Part shown: one piece after another, positions 12,565-25,594 of the stretch
Position numbering within the stretch: the stretch's first letter is position 1
Layout of the letters: each line of letters begins with the position of its first letter
Assembly (NCBI GenBank): GCA_028554795.2
Contig: CM068829.1
Coordinates: 135,796,579-135,860,578, forward strand
Direction: 5' to 3'
Length of the DNA stretch: 64,000 nt
From: Sinohyriopsis cumingii
Taxonomy: Eukaryota > Mollusca > Bivalvia > Unionida > Unionidae
The notes under the pieces: generated by a model
The model's input: only the letters and a program-made list of their open reading frames with translations
Databases searched by the model: none
Told to the model about the DNA's origin: nothing
Made by a program: the position numbers and the translations under genes

Positions 12565-12810
12565 GGCCCCCGGGTGGCTGAGTTGTCTAATGCGCTCTCC
12601 TTTACCGATCACTACCATCTTACCACTGGCAGGGTGGATTCGAGTCTTGGTCAATGTGGATATATGAGAAAGCTTGCCAGTAGCTTCATGTGGGTCAGTG
12701 GTTCTTGCTAGTGTTTTCCCGGGTTATTCCTCCACCAGTTACACTAGTTACCATGTGTAACCAATCGTGCACTGAAAAATGGCATTAAACAAAAACAACA
12801 GCAAAACAAT
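12565..12810 (+). mobile_element. SINE family B copy with target duplication
   Basis: The tRNA-like head GGGTGGCTGAGTTGTCTAAT is followed by the family-B body and the end TGAAAAATGGCATTAAAC plus an A-rich tail. It is flanked by AAGAAATTCATG (12553-12564) and AAGAAGTTCATG (12811-12822), a 12-bp target duplication with one mismatch. Confidence 0.85.
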
Positions 12811-12824
12811 AAGAAGTTCATGAG

Positions 12825-15098
12825 TGCGTTTGATGATCAAGAAGTTTGCGCTATTTGACTCGTCTTAGACATGAAGGAAAGATGCACATCTGAAGCAACA
12901 TAGACTATTGGTTGGATAACCGCTGATCCTTGCATATACAGGCTTCGAGGAATGAATGTAGAGCCGTTGAGTAGCAAAGCAAGTGTCCATCAAAACGAGT
13001 ACTGATAATAGTAGTAGTCGTATAAGATATAGAAGTAGTAGAGACAGCTGTATTATATTAGTAATACAGATGGCTGCAGCAGTAGTAGTAATTCTCAGTT
13101 ATACCAGTTGTTAATGGAGAAGCAACAATAACTACATAAAAGACAGAATGGAAATCTTCATTTCAGTAGGGAAGGAGCATGAAAGAAAGTATGTTTACTT
13201 ACTTTTTTCCCCTCTTGTCGAATTTAAAGCTTTATAAAATTATTCGAATATAAAATCTTTGTTTAATATTTTCTTTACCTGACTGAACGGAAATCTCGAG
13301 GTACCCAATTTATAAACCGAAATATTTAAGCAATAGACTGTATATTTGATATTTACTCGTCTGGTATTTGCCGATAAAAGAACCAATGGGATCGTTGATA
13401 TCTGACTACATTAATCGTAAAAAATTGTCTCGACAGTGTTTACAACATTATCTCATTACTTTAACTTTTTTGATTGAACTTGTTGATAATTGTGCTCGAT
13501 GTTCGCCTGCCATAAACATCGTGTGTACCTGGTAATTTATTTTTATCGTAGGGTTTTCATTTATAATTAAAAACTGTAAGCATGACTATACGTTTTTTGT
13601 TTAACAGTGAACTATGATTATGATAGGGATTCAAATTGTCAGCTTCAAGGGCCTGAATGGGACTTAAAGGCGGATTTAGGGGTTTACAAAATTGTACGTG
13701 GAAAAGGGTCCTTTCTATATGACCTTGACATGAATTTGTGCCTTAGTATTAAATCATATGTTTATACTATTCCTGGAATTTTAAAATAAAAATGTATATT
13801 GCCTGAGCGTTTAATGTAAACAGCAATACGGCAATTAGATTGTAAAGGTGTTTTAACAACCGACAAGTTTCTCTCCACTGGAATAGTATTTCAATGTTAG
13901 AATAATTTGGCACTCCATTACACAAAAATTCAAAGTCAGTAGTTAAATAATGAGAGAGAGAGAGATTCTAAAGTAAGAGAGAGAGAGAGAGAGAGAGAGA
14001 GGGGGAGATGTATTTTTAAAGTAAGGGAGTTTTCAAAAACAATTGGAATGTCAGTCAAATGATATACAAAATGTACACTTTAACAAAAGTTAGTAAGAAT
14101 AATGGTTTCTAGGGATGTCAATCGTTTCGTAACCAGATCGTTTCGTTTTAAAACCGGTGTGTTTTGTTTTGTACAAAAGTTACTACTTATTATTATGGAG
14201 TTGAACTATTAATTTTGATATACAAAAGGTATTAGAGGAATTATGTATTTTTGAACAACTAGTAACCAAATATCCAGGAATCTGATAGTACTGAATGAGA
14301 TACTGGAAGGCTGCTCCAGTCCTTATTTGTATATAAATCTAAGTGGCGAAAATGGAACCGGGTACAGATGGGTGATTAAAAGAATTTCTGCCTGGCACAA
14401 ACTAGTTATCAAACAGGCTTACAGCTACTGGACAATGGTTGGTTTTCTATCGCAAACTGCACCAGTTCCAAGTCTTGTTATCTTTGGCTTTTGACAGTAT
14501 AGGAATACCCTTCGCTGGCATTAAGCTTGCGTTTACTACGTTTTTATTCGCAACTATAGAACGTGGTAACTAGTAGGGCATTAGGATCAATACCGTCTGT
14601 AAGACCTTCCATGGAACTGTCAGCGAGTGTTCACCAACACGCAGTGGTGTTTGGAACGACCGTTTACTGATGTCGAACGTGTTGTCGACTACACAGTTGT
14701 CGGACCGTTGGTTTGAGTCCGATTCGATTTTACTGGAATATCTGTTTGCTGCTGGTGACCTGAACCTAAGGGTCTTATGCACACCGGCTGGTCTAAATTT
14801 AAGTCAACAAAATGACAGGCGTGCAAAGTATAATGAAAGGGGTACAAGCATAAAATTATACAAAAATAATAATTCCAAAGACAATTTTGCTACTGACAAT
14901 ACAAAACAGAATGTTTAACAAAAATTAACGGAGTCGTACCTTTGGAATATAATACTTAGCTTTTTACAGGTTTAATGTATATGTTGGATGGTGTTGATAA
15001 TTAAAAATGCATGAACACACCTCCGGGTGCGAAAACAATTGTCGTGTATATATATATGAACTACATCAGGGATTGGCATACAACTTTAAACACATATT
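12825..15098. other. Gene-poor stretch
   Basis: Contains a GA-rich microsatellite at 13951-14006 and a short hairpin near 13044-13080. A polypyrimidine/AG site at 13606 precedes an open frame of 60 codons, but no family resemblance or partner exon was seen. Confidence 0.4.
13951..14006. repeat. (GA)n microsatellite, interrupted
   Basis: Two GA runs separated by TTCTAAAGTAA. Confidence 0.9.
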
Positions 15099-15099
15099 T

Positions 15100-15730
15100 A
15101 TCCATTGGTCTAATTGATACGGATTTCTAGTATGGCCTCTAGTAAGTCATATTGATATGATATCTGGTTAGTCCTAAATGAAAATGGTGCCTCTCCGGAT
15201 GCCAATATGACTACCACAGTGGCCATCTTAACAATAATTGTATCGCTACTGCTCCTGAATAAACGGTGATATCAACGTGGGTTTTCACAAACTTGCAGAA
15301 AAAAAAGCACAAAAAACTTGTATTGATTGATACATGGAACTAAATGAAAGTGATGTCTAACATCAACTGTGGTTGCCACAGCAGTCATCTTACACATCCG
15401 TCTATCGCTATTATTCATGAACGCAAAGTCATATTACCATGGGGTTTTCACCGGAATACTTTCCATGAAAATGATGTCAGTATAACGACCAATGTAGTCA
15501 TGAAGCAGTCACCCTAAAATCTTTTTATCACTACTTCTCGTTGACAGAAAGTCACAGTAACAAGGCGTCTTCACCAGAAGACCTCTTATCACATCTAGCT
15601 GGTCCTAAATTAACAGAGTTTGTATCGGAACTTTAGTTTGGCATCATTTACAGCCATTTTGAAAATCTTGTTATTGTTACTACTCCTAGCTGGATCGCTA
15701 TATTTACACCAGGATTTCTTCAAAACATTT
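15100..15730. repeat. Degenerate 150-bp tandem repeat, about four units
   Basis: Each unit carries recognisable versions of CCTAAATGAAAATGGTG, a CCACAGTGGCCATCTTA patch, TATCGCTACTGCTCCTG and a GGTTTTCAC patch, spaced about 140-160 bp apart (near 15170, 15335, 15470 and 15600). Divergence is high. A lone related fragment sits at 3545-3630. Confidence 0.65.
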
Positions 15731-15734
15731 CTTT

Positions 15735-18175
15735 TCATACGGCTCAGATCTGACGATATGATTGTCACAGTTTACATTGGCCGGAATACAGCCTGAATGG
15801 ATTTAGGAGGTCCGCAAATCTAAGGTTTTGTGTCTGTAAAATAGCTTAAATACACACGCGTTAAGCAATGACAAAGGAATGACATCAAGTTGTTACCCGT
15901 GTTATGGCATGATGCTGAAAACGGTCGCTCGATGTCTCATCTAGTGTTAAAGCATCGAAGCCGTCTATCAGTAACCTTCAAAATTATTGCTTTTTAGGTC
16001 GATGACTATGACACAGAACTGTTGGAGAAATAACCGGGTTTTCCAGATTCTGACGAGAGTGAACGTGAGAATTTCATTCTATAATGGCAAGAGAACTGGT
16101 CCGGGCTCGTTGCCAAACCCCGCGCAGTGGTTGTAGTGATAATCATTCCCTCCCTCCCACGATAAGACACCTTCTGCGGCAGCGAAAGTGCGAGTATTCC
16201 CAGCTAAACGTAAATAGGTTTCTGATGGTAGGAGTGATCTCACTTGCTCGATATTAATCTGGACCGCGACCTCGTACATCCGTGGAACAAACTGGTACCC
16301 GCTGACTTTATGCTACACCAGTAGCGTATACCCCTTGGCGATGCAGGCGCCTATTTTGCTATCTGCGACATTACTTCGCCATCACGCACGAATGGCCACT
16401 CTGCCATATCTTTGATGGGTCTGAGCAAGTTCTAATTGCGGTTTCCAAAAACAGTTAAAGCGTCTAAGACTCTGGTTCTCTGAGTCTCTTATACCAGATG
16501 AATATGGAAACAGCATGACATTAAACATTTTTTTTATGACGCTGATGCCTAGTCGCCGTTGAAGGTTTTATATGGGGAAGCCTGCGAGATAGACGGTGAA
16601 CGCATCTCCGTTGTTGACGAAAACACAAAAATAAAGCGTTGCGTTCACGGCATATAAACCCCGACGAGTTTAGCGTCGTATTTCCACCGACCACTGCCGC
16701 ATTGGCTGTGAAGCACATACTTTTTACGTCATGACTCTGTTTTAGGCCTCAAGGGACGCTCCGAAATGACGTCGTACTGCCTGATCTGCAAGCAAAAGAC
16801 CAAAACTATCGCAGACCGTATGATACTTTCAATAGCCGGAGGTATGAGCTCTGACGAATCTTCATGGTCTGTGGGGCAAGCAAATACATGGGTGAAGGTG
16901 GAGTTGACGGGGTTGTCTTAGGGCATGTACCCTCTAGAGAGACAACTACCACGCCACAACTACTACGAGAGAGCAGAGTACGAGGCTCGATATCAGGATT
17001 TGACGCCTCTAGCTGCCCAAAGAGAGGCAAGGCTCCTATCAACCGCGTGGACGTCGAATTATACAGGACTGATTAGCGAACATTTGCATCCGTGATTGAC
17101 GCAACCCTCACAAAGTGAACGACGTAACCTCCACTTTGCGGCCTCTTGAAGTGAAAGCCTCGGCCGCCAGTGAGTAGCTAGGAAACACGCTTAATCGCAG
17201 ATTGACCCGCAGGTGCCTCTCCGAGTGTTAGCGCCTCGGTCAGGAAGATAAGGTTGGGCGGAAGAGCCCTCGGCCACCAAGGAGACTTTCGGGCATACCG
17301 TCACGCTGGCGCGAATCAACAATTGAAAGCCACACCGGTATCCTGAGCTGCTGAATGCTGATCCCGGACGTGAGTATTCAGGTGTTCGTTGCAGCGAGGC
17401 CTGAACACCGGATATTGTAGAACAGTTCAATAAAATCTTAGATGAGGGAGTGCTTGGGCATTAATATTTCCTGGAGCTGTTATCTTTCTGCTTCCGAAGA
17501 GCGAAGTTGCTGCGACCAACGTCGAGTGGGTTTGACCTTTATAAGCCTTGCTGGTTGTTATGAGAGGTTACCTTGGTGGCGTCTGCAGCACACGTTGGAT
17601 ATCGCCAAAGCCACTCAGGGCCTTGTATGATAGTTGAATGTGAATATGGAGATGCAGTGTAGGACAAGTCGTGCTATAGATCCCGTGTGGTCGCTTGAAA
17701 CTCACCGCTTGGCTGACCAGTTCGACATCTCGGGCCAGCCATCTGTGCACAATCTTTCTGGAGGCTTCCATCGCGTGGAGCTGTAAGTTATACCACCTGA
17801 TACTTGGTCTGGTCAAAGCTCGGTGAGGTACTCTTCAATTTGCTGCTACAGTTCCTGTGGTATCCAGATGTGACCGCAGACACGCGACTTGATTCCGTCA
17901 GCAGCAATCCATTTCGTCGTGTCCAAGGAAGAGGGACTCTCCTCGAGGAGATGGAATACCCCTAGCCTGTGAGGGTCGCCATGATATGCCAGATTACTTT
18001 TCTTCTGGAAACACTCTAGGTATATGTCGTGTCTTTGTTCCTTGGCATGCACCAATAGCTTGGCTTTCTTGTACCTCTTGGGTCGTAGGCCGAGCGTCAT
18101 TAAACTTTGCTAAAACATTCGTATTGGCGTCGCTACGAAAGAGGTGTCCACCTGGGTTGTCGTATGGGTCCTACA
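15735..18175. other. GC-richer island with coding-like but unassigned sequence
   Basis: From about 15.9 to 18.4 kb the composition is visibly closer to 50% GC, against roughly a third elsewhere. It resembles the composition of the mobile elements at 8 kb and 49-53 kb. Open frames of 60-140 codons occur on both strands, but none extends or shows a family motif I can name. I infer a decayed mobile element or several nested ones. Confidence 0.4.
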
Positions 18176-18179
18176 AAGG

Positions 18180-18415
18180 GGCATTCACGGCCATGTTCAG
18201 GTACAGGTCCTCCGTTTTCAAGCAAGACCTTCAGGCGCCGCAGTTTTTATTGCCGGTCGTTTTGGCTCTGGATGAATTGCTCATATACTCCGTCGCGCCC
18301 CTTTTGAATGACTCTAACCCAAATGTTAGGGTGATCCATCTCAAATTCTTCTTGGAATCTTTGACAGCAGCTTCAACGGAAGGGCAGGACCCAGGCCAAA
18401 TGTTCTCTATTTGAT
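18180..18415 (-). pseudogene. Possible MULE-type transposase C-terminal fragment
   Basis: A minus-strand reading around 18245-18345 contains EMDHPNIWVRVIQKGRD with flanking FQEE and YEQFIQSQ. This resembles the HPNIW..I..L.KEQ segment near the C-terminus of MULE/FLYWCH-type transposases. Stops and frame changes follow immediately. The identification rests on one short motif. Confidence 0.3.
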
Positions 18416-18419
18416 CACT

Positions 18420-19148
18420 CTAATTGATATTTTGAATGTTGCCCAAAAATCAAAATGCGATATTCATGTTGTTCACCTGAATCAAAAGCAGAAATTAATC
18501 CACTCGATCATGTGCTACTTCCAACATTCGATATGAACTAGGTATAACAATTGATACGCGAACGGTAGGTTGTAGGGGAACGGCTTATATTTTTTTCCTA
18601 CATCGTTAGATAACTTCCCGAATAGAATCTTTTCAGGCATTTCCCCTTGAATCGCAAGGGAGATTAAGTTACTTGAATATAGTTATTGAATTGTTAAGGA
18701 AGAATGCATTTTATAATCAAATAAATACGGTAATGTGTTAAAACCAATATATATTTGATGCAGCTCCGAGCTGGCACGCTCCAACATCTAATACGTAACG
18801 TATAAACGCAACATCTTTTATCTCGCGTCAACATTGCCGCCAAAACGGCTAGTACCAAATTATCCGGTGCCAAAATAGCCGGCTTTCCGACTATTGCTTC
18901 TGTTGGCAAAGATTCTTGACTATAAACCATGCTACGGGAATTCGAATAAAAGGTATATGCCATTCTGTTTCTGTTTATATCGCATCTTAAATGTAACTTT
19001 TTGACCGAAATGTTCTAAACAAAACATCACCTGGGACTTGTACATTACACAGCACAACTTTGTCACATAAATGATGATAAAGTATTTATTGAAATATAAA
19101 GAAAGCAGAGTTAAAGTACAATGTATAATAAAATGATAATTAATTAAT
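18420..19148. other. Gene-poor stretch
   Basis: No gene or repeat recognised. Confidence 0.4.
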
Positions 19149-19149
19149 A

Positions 19150-19378
19150 TCAGTATTACAATATTGATTTCTAGCAATCTGTACAATATTGATTTGTAAT
19201 AATATGTACAATATTGACTTGTAATAAAATGTAATAACATTGATTTGCAATAATATGTACAATATTGATTTGCAGTAATCTGTACAATATTGATTTGTAA
19301 TAATCTGTACAATATTGATTTGTAATAATATGTAATAATATTATTGTAATAATATGTACAATATTGATTTGCAATGAG
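19150..19378. repeat. 24-bp AT-rich tandem repeat
   Basis: About nine copies of a unit like TGTACAATATTGATTTGTAA with TAAT added, with small variations. The minus-strand open frame through it (NQYCTDYYKSILY repeated) is an artefact of the array. Confidence 0.9.
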
Positions 19379-19379
19379 C

Positions 19380-20095
19380 TCGTCTATGTTGTGTTGAAAA
19401 ATTTGAATCTGACTCGACACTTTCGGTGTCTCGTTTCAGTTTATCAACGCAACATAAACTCGCACAATAAATCCACAATGAAACAGTTCGATAACACCGT
19501 ATAATAATAACGTGTATTTAAATGCTTCTAACGAATCTCACATTTTAATACTATCGATTCACACCAATCTGTCAAATTTTCCAAAATTTCCGCTTTAGCC
19601 CTAAAGTATCCCTTCAAGGAAAGCTTGGTTAATTCACGACCACCAATATGTCTCGTGCACAGCAACATGATATGACAATAGAACCATGAAGGATGGCTTT
19701 CAGTTTTGCGTGTCTGTAATCTATAATGCAGAGACGCAGACATATCATTTAGTTGTCCAGCTAAAACGGATTTATGTATTTGTTTCAAGTTTTCAAAGTC
19801 TAAGAATATTGTTAGATCCATTCTTCATGTTCGTTTGTTATCTTCGAAAACAGAAAGGTGAATGTTGAGATTCAGAGCCATGATTTCTCGTGAAACAAAG
19901 AGTGTGCCTTGGAACACATATTTCACTTCCGGATTATCACCAAGGCCTTATTATTCACTGTTAATTGTCGCCGAAACACAGAAAGACAACCACACCATCA
20001 GCTCATATTCTAAGCAATAAACAATTACCTTTAAATCCATACCAAGAATGCTTAAATCTAACTCTTGTATCTCGACCAAAATTAGACAGGAAACA
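19380..20095. other. Gene-poor stretch
   Basis: The minus-strand open frame at 19528-19821 is 97 codons long with no recognised motif. Nothing else assignable. Confidence 0.35.
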
Positions 20096-20099
20096 AATT

Positions 20100-21195
20100 C
20101 TCTTCTAACAGAGAGTATTAGACGAAAGGGGCCATAACTCCTTCTATTCCACATAGCAATGCAAAAAATCTTCATATTCAACATGACTGTGCATAATAAG
20201 GTCATCATATTCAACACGACTATGGAAAAGGTTAATAGAGAAGAAACATGCTGTGGTCATACGATGGTGGCATGGGTGTCGAAGGTTAGTATATAAGTAA
20301 GAGTAATTTTCATATTCAAAACAAAGTCTGGGTGACAATAGGGTATAGGATATAGCTGTTCTTAACATGTTTGAATTGTGAAGATCTACTTTGATACTTT
20401 GTTAATCAGGATGTGTATCGGATACAACCATATGGCATATAATAATGACATTAAATAATCATAACGGTACGACAATTGGAATACCTAGGTTAAGACCCGA
20501 ACAAGGTCTTTGCAAGTGGATAATAAAGACACCCAAATTGTGATCCGCGTTGATCCGCGTAGACAACATATTGTTATGTATATCTTTATTATGTGTGTTA
20601 ATTTTCGTGTTTATAGAATGAAATGATCATTAACTAAACTACATATTAAATAGCTAATACTTTATAGTTGTTGATTTGTATTCTAGGATGAGGTCATTTC
20701 GCCTCAGTAATTACATTATAGTTTCAGGTTAGGATAAACATTTGATTTTTGCCTTTTGACCTTGGAGGCTGTAGAAAGAATCTTGATGACGAATTGAATG
20801 GGATCTTGCAGGCAAAATGCAGGCAACCCAATTCCTGATTGGCTAGCTGTTAAAGCACTTGAACGTGTTGAAAGATTTCACTTCAAGATGGTTTTTCGAG
20901 ACTGCGTCTAAGCTTTTCATATAATGGGTAACCGACTGAAAATATTTCGTATTCCTAGCATAAACATCAACCTTACAAGAGACATATAGTTGTGATAATT
21001 TGAGTGGATTTATTTCGTTTTAATCTCGGTTATTTAATTTATTTTTTAATCTCAGTTATTCATTGGAATCCCAGATTGCTCATATATTTTGATTTAGTAA
21101 TTATTTTCTAATTACTGTGAATTCATTTAAAGACATTGTCATTTACATCATTCTTATATTTCAAGACTGTTAGCACATTTAGATAAAGATTTTAT
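20100..21195 (+). repeat. Interspersed repeat R, copy A
   Basis: Aligns over about 1.1 kb with the reverse complement of 33060-34200. Landmarks include AACAGAGAGTA, GGGGCCATAACTCC, ATAATAATGACATTAAATAA, GCGTTGATC, TTGTTATGTATATCT, TAGGATGAGGTCATTT, CCTTTTGACCTTGGAGGCTG, AATTCCTGATTGG and AAGCTTTTCATATAA. No long open frame. Family unknown. Confidence 0.75.
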
Positions 21196-21199
21196 CATA

Positions 21200-22071
21200 T
21201 TTTCAGTAATAAGCAATCCGCACCCGTTTAAATCCAGCTTGTTAATCAGCAAACTTGCATCCTATCAAGCCTAAATTTGGAATTTGTTGGTTTCCTACAA
21301 ATACTTATATCTGAGTAACTGAACTGGTCTTTCATAAAAAAATTGACGAAAGTTTGACAGGCAAATTTAATTTAATAGCAAACAATCGTTTTTAATTCTA
21401 ATCGAGTTCATAATTTCGAATTCAAACGCAGTGCTTATCATTGAGTTATATACTTGAGGGCATCTGGCAAACTGTACAAGCTTAAAAGACTGATTGAATT
21501 CAAACTAAGCACGCCTGGATTCTGCTTTCAACAACACACGGCCCCAGAAGTTAAATGTAGCAATTCGCATTTTGTTTAGAAATTCACCCTGTGCAAAATG
21601 CAAAACACGGGAGTGGTACTTTATGGGTTCTTAATCTTTGAAATTAGGCTTCCCCCTCTACTTTAATCCGGGTTTTATTATTTAGAAGGTATAAAAAATT
21701 ACTTAATTTTGGAGAGAGGTTTCTTTCTGAAACCCATACTATTCACATAGTAGATCTCGGGAATTTTGCGGAATGTAGGTATTTTTGCACCGAAAAAATC
21801 CAAAGTAAAATGCCTTCCTGAAATTAATGAAAATGCTTGGATTGGACATGATATGACAAACCTTCGATGGAAGGTTTATCGCCAGGTAATATATTTGCAA
21901 GAACAATAATTTATTAAATAGGTGCGAGTAATAAATGACAATGCTTTCGTATTTAAACTCTGATGAGTATGACGTTTCAGATCATATTTTTCATCCTATC
22001 TCATTTCTAGCTGTTTGGCCATTGAGACATTGGCGGATGATTAGGACAATATACCATAACAGTTTACATAA

Positions 22072-22109
<38 letters not shown>

Positions 22110-22648
22110 GTATTACTTGGAAACAAGTCACTGACGAACTTGGGCTCGAAACAAGGTGGTCGTATTGTATTACTTATTGACAGTTTGTCCCAGAAAAACA
22201 TATTTACGCATTTTGCCCCGTCTTCGTATCAACTTTGGCAAACAATTCAGAAAATACATAGCATTTTCACTTCCTTGTTGGTGATAACTGAAGTTCTGCC
22301 TTTTTTAAAAAAAAGGATAGATCATGAGGTCCAGGTTGGTATTGGCAATGGGTAAACATTTATCACACACTCCCTACAGTAGTTTGCATGTCTATGATCT
22401 CGTGGGAAAAAACATACAGGCTATGTATTGTTTGTATTTCATAGCATATGGATAATTGCTACCACAAGCACCATCGCCACTACTACTACTATGATAAGTA
22501 GTAACACTTGGTCAGAACTGACGTTGTTGTAGTAGCAGTAGTAGCAATTGTCTCTTATCTTGTATACTGACAATAAAAAATATGTATTACGCTACATAAT
22601 GCACATTTGTACATCGAACTCGTGTGTTTAATAATTGTATACTCATTG
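21200..22648. other. Gene-poor stretch
   Basis: Contains a (GA)n run at 22076-22107 and CTA/TAG trinucleotide runs at 22470-22545 that can fold back. No gene recognised. Confidence 0.4.
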
Positions 22649-22650
22649 CC

Positions 22651-22848
22651 GACCACTCCGGTGGCATAAGTGGTTAGAGCGTCGGGCCTTGGGTGCGGGA
22701 AGTTTCTGGTTTGAACCCTGGCCAGGTCATACAAAAAGTTATAAAAATGGTACTAGCTTGAGGCTCCGCATTAAGAGGTTATTAGGACTGGTCGGGCTGG
22801 TGTCAGGATACTGTGACTGGGTGGGACACACGGGCTTTTTATATTAGC
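22651..22848 (+). mobile_element. SINE family A copy, 3' truncated
   Basis: Head CCGGTGGCATAAGTGGTTAG and B-box-like GGTTTGAACCC are followed by TATAAAAATGGTACTAGC and GACTGGTCGGGCTGGTGTC. It stops after GTGACTGGGTGGGACA, so the last third of the family consensus is missing. Confidence 0.8.
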
Positions 22849-22849
22849 G

Positions 22850-24240
22850 TCAATCCGATATATGCATTAAAATTAAATTTTAAAAAAATAGTGGATAAGA
22901 TAAGAAAATCAAAGAAATACAAGGACAATTGCAATGACCACATATTTTGTGAAGAAAAGGAAAGGGTTGGTGAATTTTGGGGTAAAGATTATTTTTGTTA
23001 TCAACGACCATCTAAGTTTTCCCCAAGTGAATCGCTACTTCGAGAAACACTGCCATATGAAATCCTTCTAAATTCTGAGAAATAATCGTAAAAATCCAGG
23101 ACAGCACGATAGAGACACATTACCACAGAGACATAATTGCTAGAACTAAACTAAAAACAACGATAACAACGCAAGACATCCTTTTCATATTGCTGAATTT
23201 ATTCGAGCAAAAGGTACCAAGATGTTGGAATGTGAAAGAGGATAAGTAGCTCCAGCGGCAAAGTAACGTGCGAAAAGCACCAAAATGCCGGACCATGCAG
23301 GATATTGATCTAATCAAATCTAAAGCCTGTTTATTCAGTAATATTTACCATTTATGACTTATAATACAATTCTTAGTTTATTCGTCACACTATTAGGAAT
23401 TTCGTTTTATAATTTTTGTAGGAAATACAAAATTTAATTCGCATTGATATCACAATTATATGCAGATAAGTAACTCAAATCAGAATAAGCGCTTGTCCAG
23501 ACCGCTTCTGGCGTAATTGCACGCTGTGGCTTTTAGTTAATTCCACTGCAGTAAAAATCATGGTCCACGATTAACTGTAAAATACATCCATGCATAGAAG
23601 CATTTTACGCCTGTGCTTGTTGTGCCTGCACACCAGTTGGGGAAAATATTTTATCCACACATAATGATACCTCACCACTAAGCCATCCTTGTTGCTTAGC
23701 AATAGATGATCAGCATTGCATCATACGCTTCTCGCCATGCATAGTCGAATCTGCTGCAAGACTTCGTTCCAGTCAAAGGAATTAACAGCACTGTCAGGAA
23801 TGAGTTGCCGATTCCTAGATGCATATTCGAGAGACGCTTCACAGTGTCTGTGCTTGGTTTGTATATGTTTGGAACGATTGCTCAGTAATCTTGAAGATCA
23901 CGGTTGCGCTTGTGATTCTGGATTATTCAAGTATCATGCACAACAGTCTCATCGGCAATAGCACGTGCGATACGAAAATAGTGCCGTTTATCAGCGACCA
24001 CGCGTGCGATTTTAGCCTGTGTGACCATTGGAGGAATCTTAGTATGATTCTGTGCTTACATTGCACGAAGCTGTCACGGTATCCGGTCTTTAAAAGTTCC
24101 ATAATGATACTGCTGCTTCTTTTATAATAGATGGTAGTTTTAGATCGATGATCAAACATGTTCGAAAGACTTAAATAATTAAGATCTCAGAAAAGCTTAG
24201 TACGAAGCAAGGTCCACGCATGTTAATTAGGTGATTTTGC
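22850..24240. other. Gene-poor stretch
   Basis: Several open frames of 60-100 codons without motifs. Nothing assignable. Confidence 0.35.
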
Positions 24241-24242
24241 AT

Positions 24243-24450
24243 GTGATTGGTTGGCAGTATTTCCAGCCTAAAGGCCACCCAGAAGCGGGTGGGTTCAAAT
24301 CCCGTCGTCTCATCACTTTCGTGCTGGGTTCCTTGGTATTTCTTGGACAATGATCTTTACTTGCCATGGCACGAACAGATCTCCTTGTACTTACATAAAT
24401 ACCAAACCACTCCAAACCAAGCAAACTTGAATATTGTCTTATATCATCAA
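24243..24450 (+). mobile_element. Possible third tRNA-derived SINE
   Basis: A B-box-like GGGTTCAAATCCC at 24290-24302 is followed by TTCTTGGACAATGATCTTTAC. This arrangement is common in invertebrate SINEs, where CTTGG.CAA.....TTTAC follows the tRNA part. No second copy is in the window and no target repeat was found. Confidence 0.35.
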
Positions 24451-24507
24451 TATATCGGACCAGTTCCATAATGAGCCGGTTCCATGCATATGAACGAGGC
24501 TATCATA

Positions 24508-25591
24508 TGAGGCGCCGTAGGGGACAAAAGCTTGTCCAATGAGAAAGTTGCTGTTGAAATTTCGATGTCATATGTCGAGCAATCCAATATCACGCGTTGC
24601 ATAAAATTGCATGTCTTTGAAGTTCCATTCTATTGATCGAATTTTTAGATTTTATATGTTGAATTATAAAGTGGTGATTTAAAGTTTTATTTCCTATGTC
24701 GACATTGTACAGCGGTAGTTGAAATTTCAGTATCATATGTCGAGAATCCATAATTCACATGTTGTATGCAACTGTTTGTGGTAAAAGTTCCATTTCATGT
24801 TGCGAGTATTTAGATTTCATCTGTTGAATTTCACAGCAACGAGAAGCAGCCTCCTAGTTTAATGATAAGGCGGTCCGTTCACGAGAGCGACCTCTATCAA
24901 AGAAATTCATAGTAATTCACCATCTGTGAATGGTCACTTTTAGACTGTAAATGAATGAAATATAATGGTGACTCATAATTGAATAAATGATGTATCGTAA
25001 TACTCGATATTATTTTGAATTGTTAAAGTGGACATTATATAATGTTACTTTTAACACTACCACATCACTTCACCATAGAAAAATAAAAATTCTGACTAGA
25101 ACAATAAAATGTTCAATCACCGCTGTGTAATTCAACAGACACAATCTAAAAACTCAACATATAAAATGGAACTTTTAGCAGAATCAATGTGATTCAACAG
25201 GTTAAATTGAACCTCTCGACATATGACATTAAAATTTCAACAACCGCAGTGTAGTTATGAAGACACAATCTAAAATCTCGACGTTGGACATCAAGTGTTC
25301 AACCAGCCCTGTGTAATTGAACATATTAAATCTAAATACTCAACATATGAAATGGAACTGTCAACATAAACTCTTTCAACCAATATGTAAATTAGAATTC
25401 TCGACGTATGAGATTGAAATTTCAACCAGCGCCGTGTAATTCAAAAGACTCATTCTAAAATCTCAATATAGAAACTTTCAGGACAAGCATTTTTGATACA
25501 ACACGTCGAAATTCGAATTCTGGACATCTGACACTAGAATTTCAACGGCAACGGTCTGATTGGACCAGCTTTTGTCCCCTACGGCGCCTCA
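24508..25591. mobile_element. 1.08-kb nonautonomous DNA transposon (MITE)
   Basis: The two ends are inverted copies of TGAGGCGCCGTAGGGG followed by ACAAAAGCT.GTCCAAT: 32 of 33 outer bases match (24508-24540 against 25559-25591). TA flanks both ends (24506-24507, 25592-25593), consistent with a TA target duplication. Inside, each half holds two or three degenerate units of about 120-130 bp with GAAATTTCAATGTCATATG, AGTTCCATTTCATATG and TTAGATT..GTTGAATTAC. The units are inverted relative to each other across the centre. There is no transposase, so mobility would need a helper. Confidence 0.85.
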
Positions 25592-25594
25592 TAC

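Noticed and set aside
13606..13789. Candidate exon after a good polypyrimidine/AG site
   Set aside because: Sixty codons with no family motif, no partner exon and a stop in the same exon; indistinguishable from chance.
17986..18414. Plus-strand open frame of 142 codons
   Set aside because: It overlaps the minus-strand MULE-like motif and shows no motif of its own; treated as a shadow in GC-richer DNA.
22440..22545. Possible structured RNA or hairpin
   Set aside because: The pairing comes from CTA and TAG trinucleotide runs facing each other; no sign of an RNA gene.
24840..24900. Possible tRNA-like segment (CTAGTTTAATGATAAGG)
   Set aside because: Only an A-box-like stretch, no B box or foldable acceptor stem; it is the centre of the MITE.
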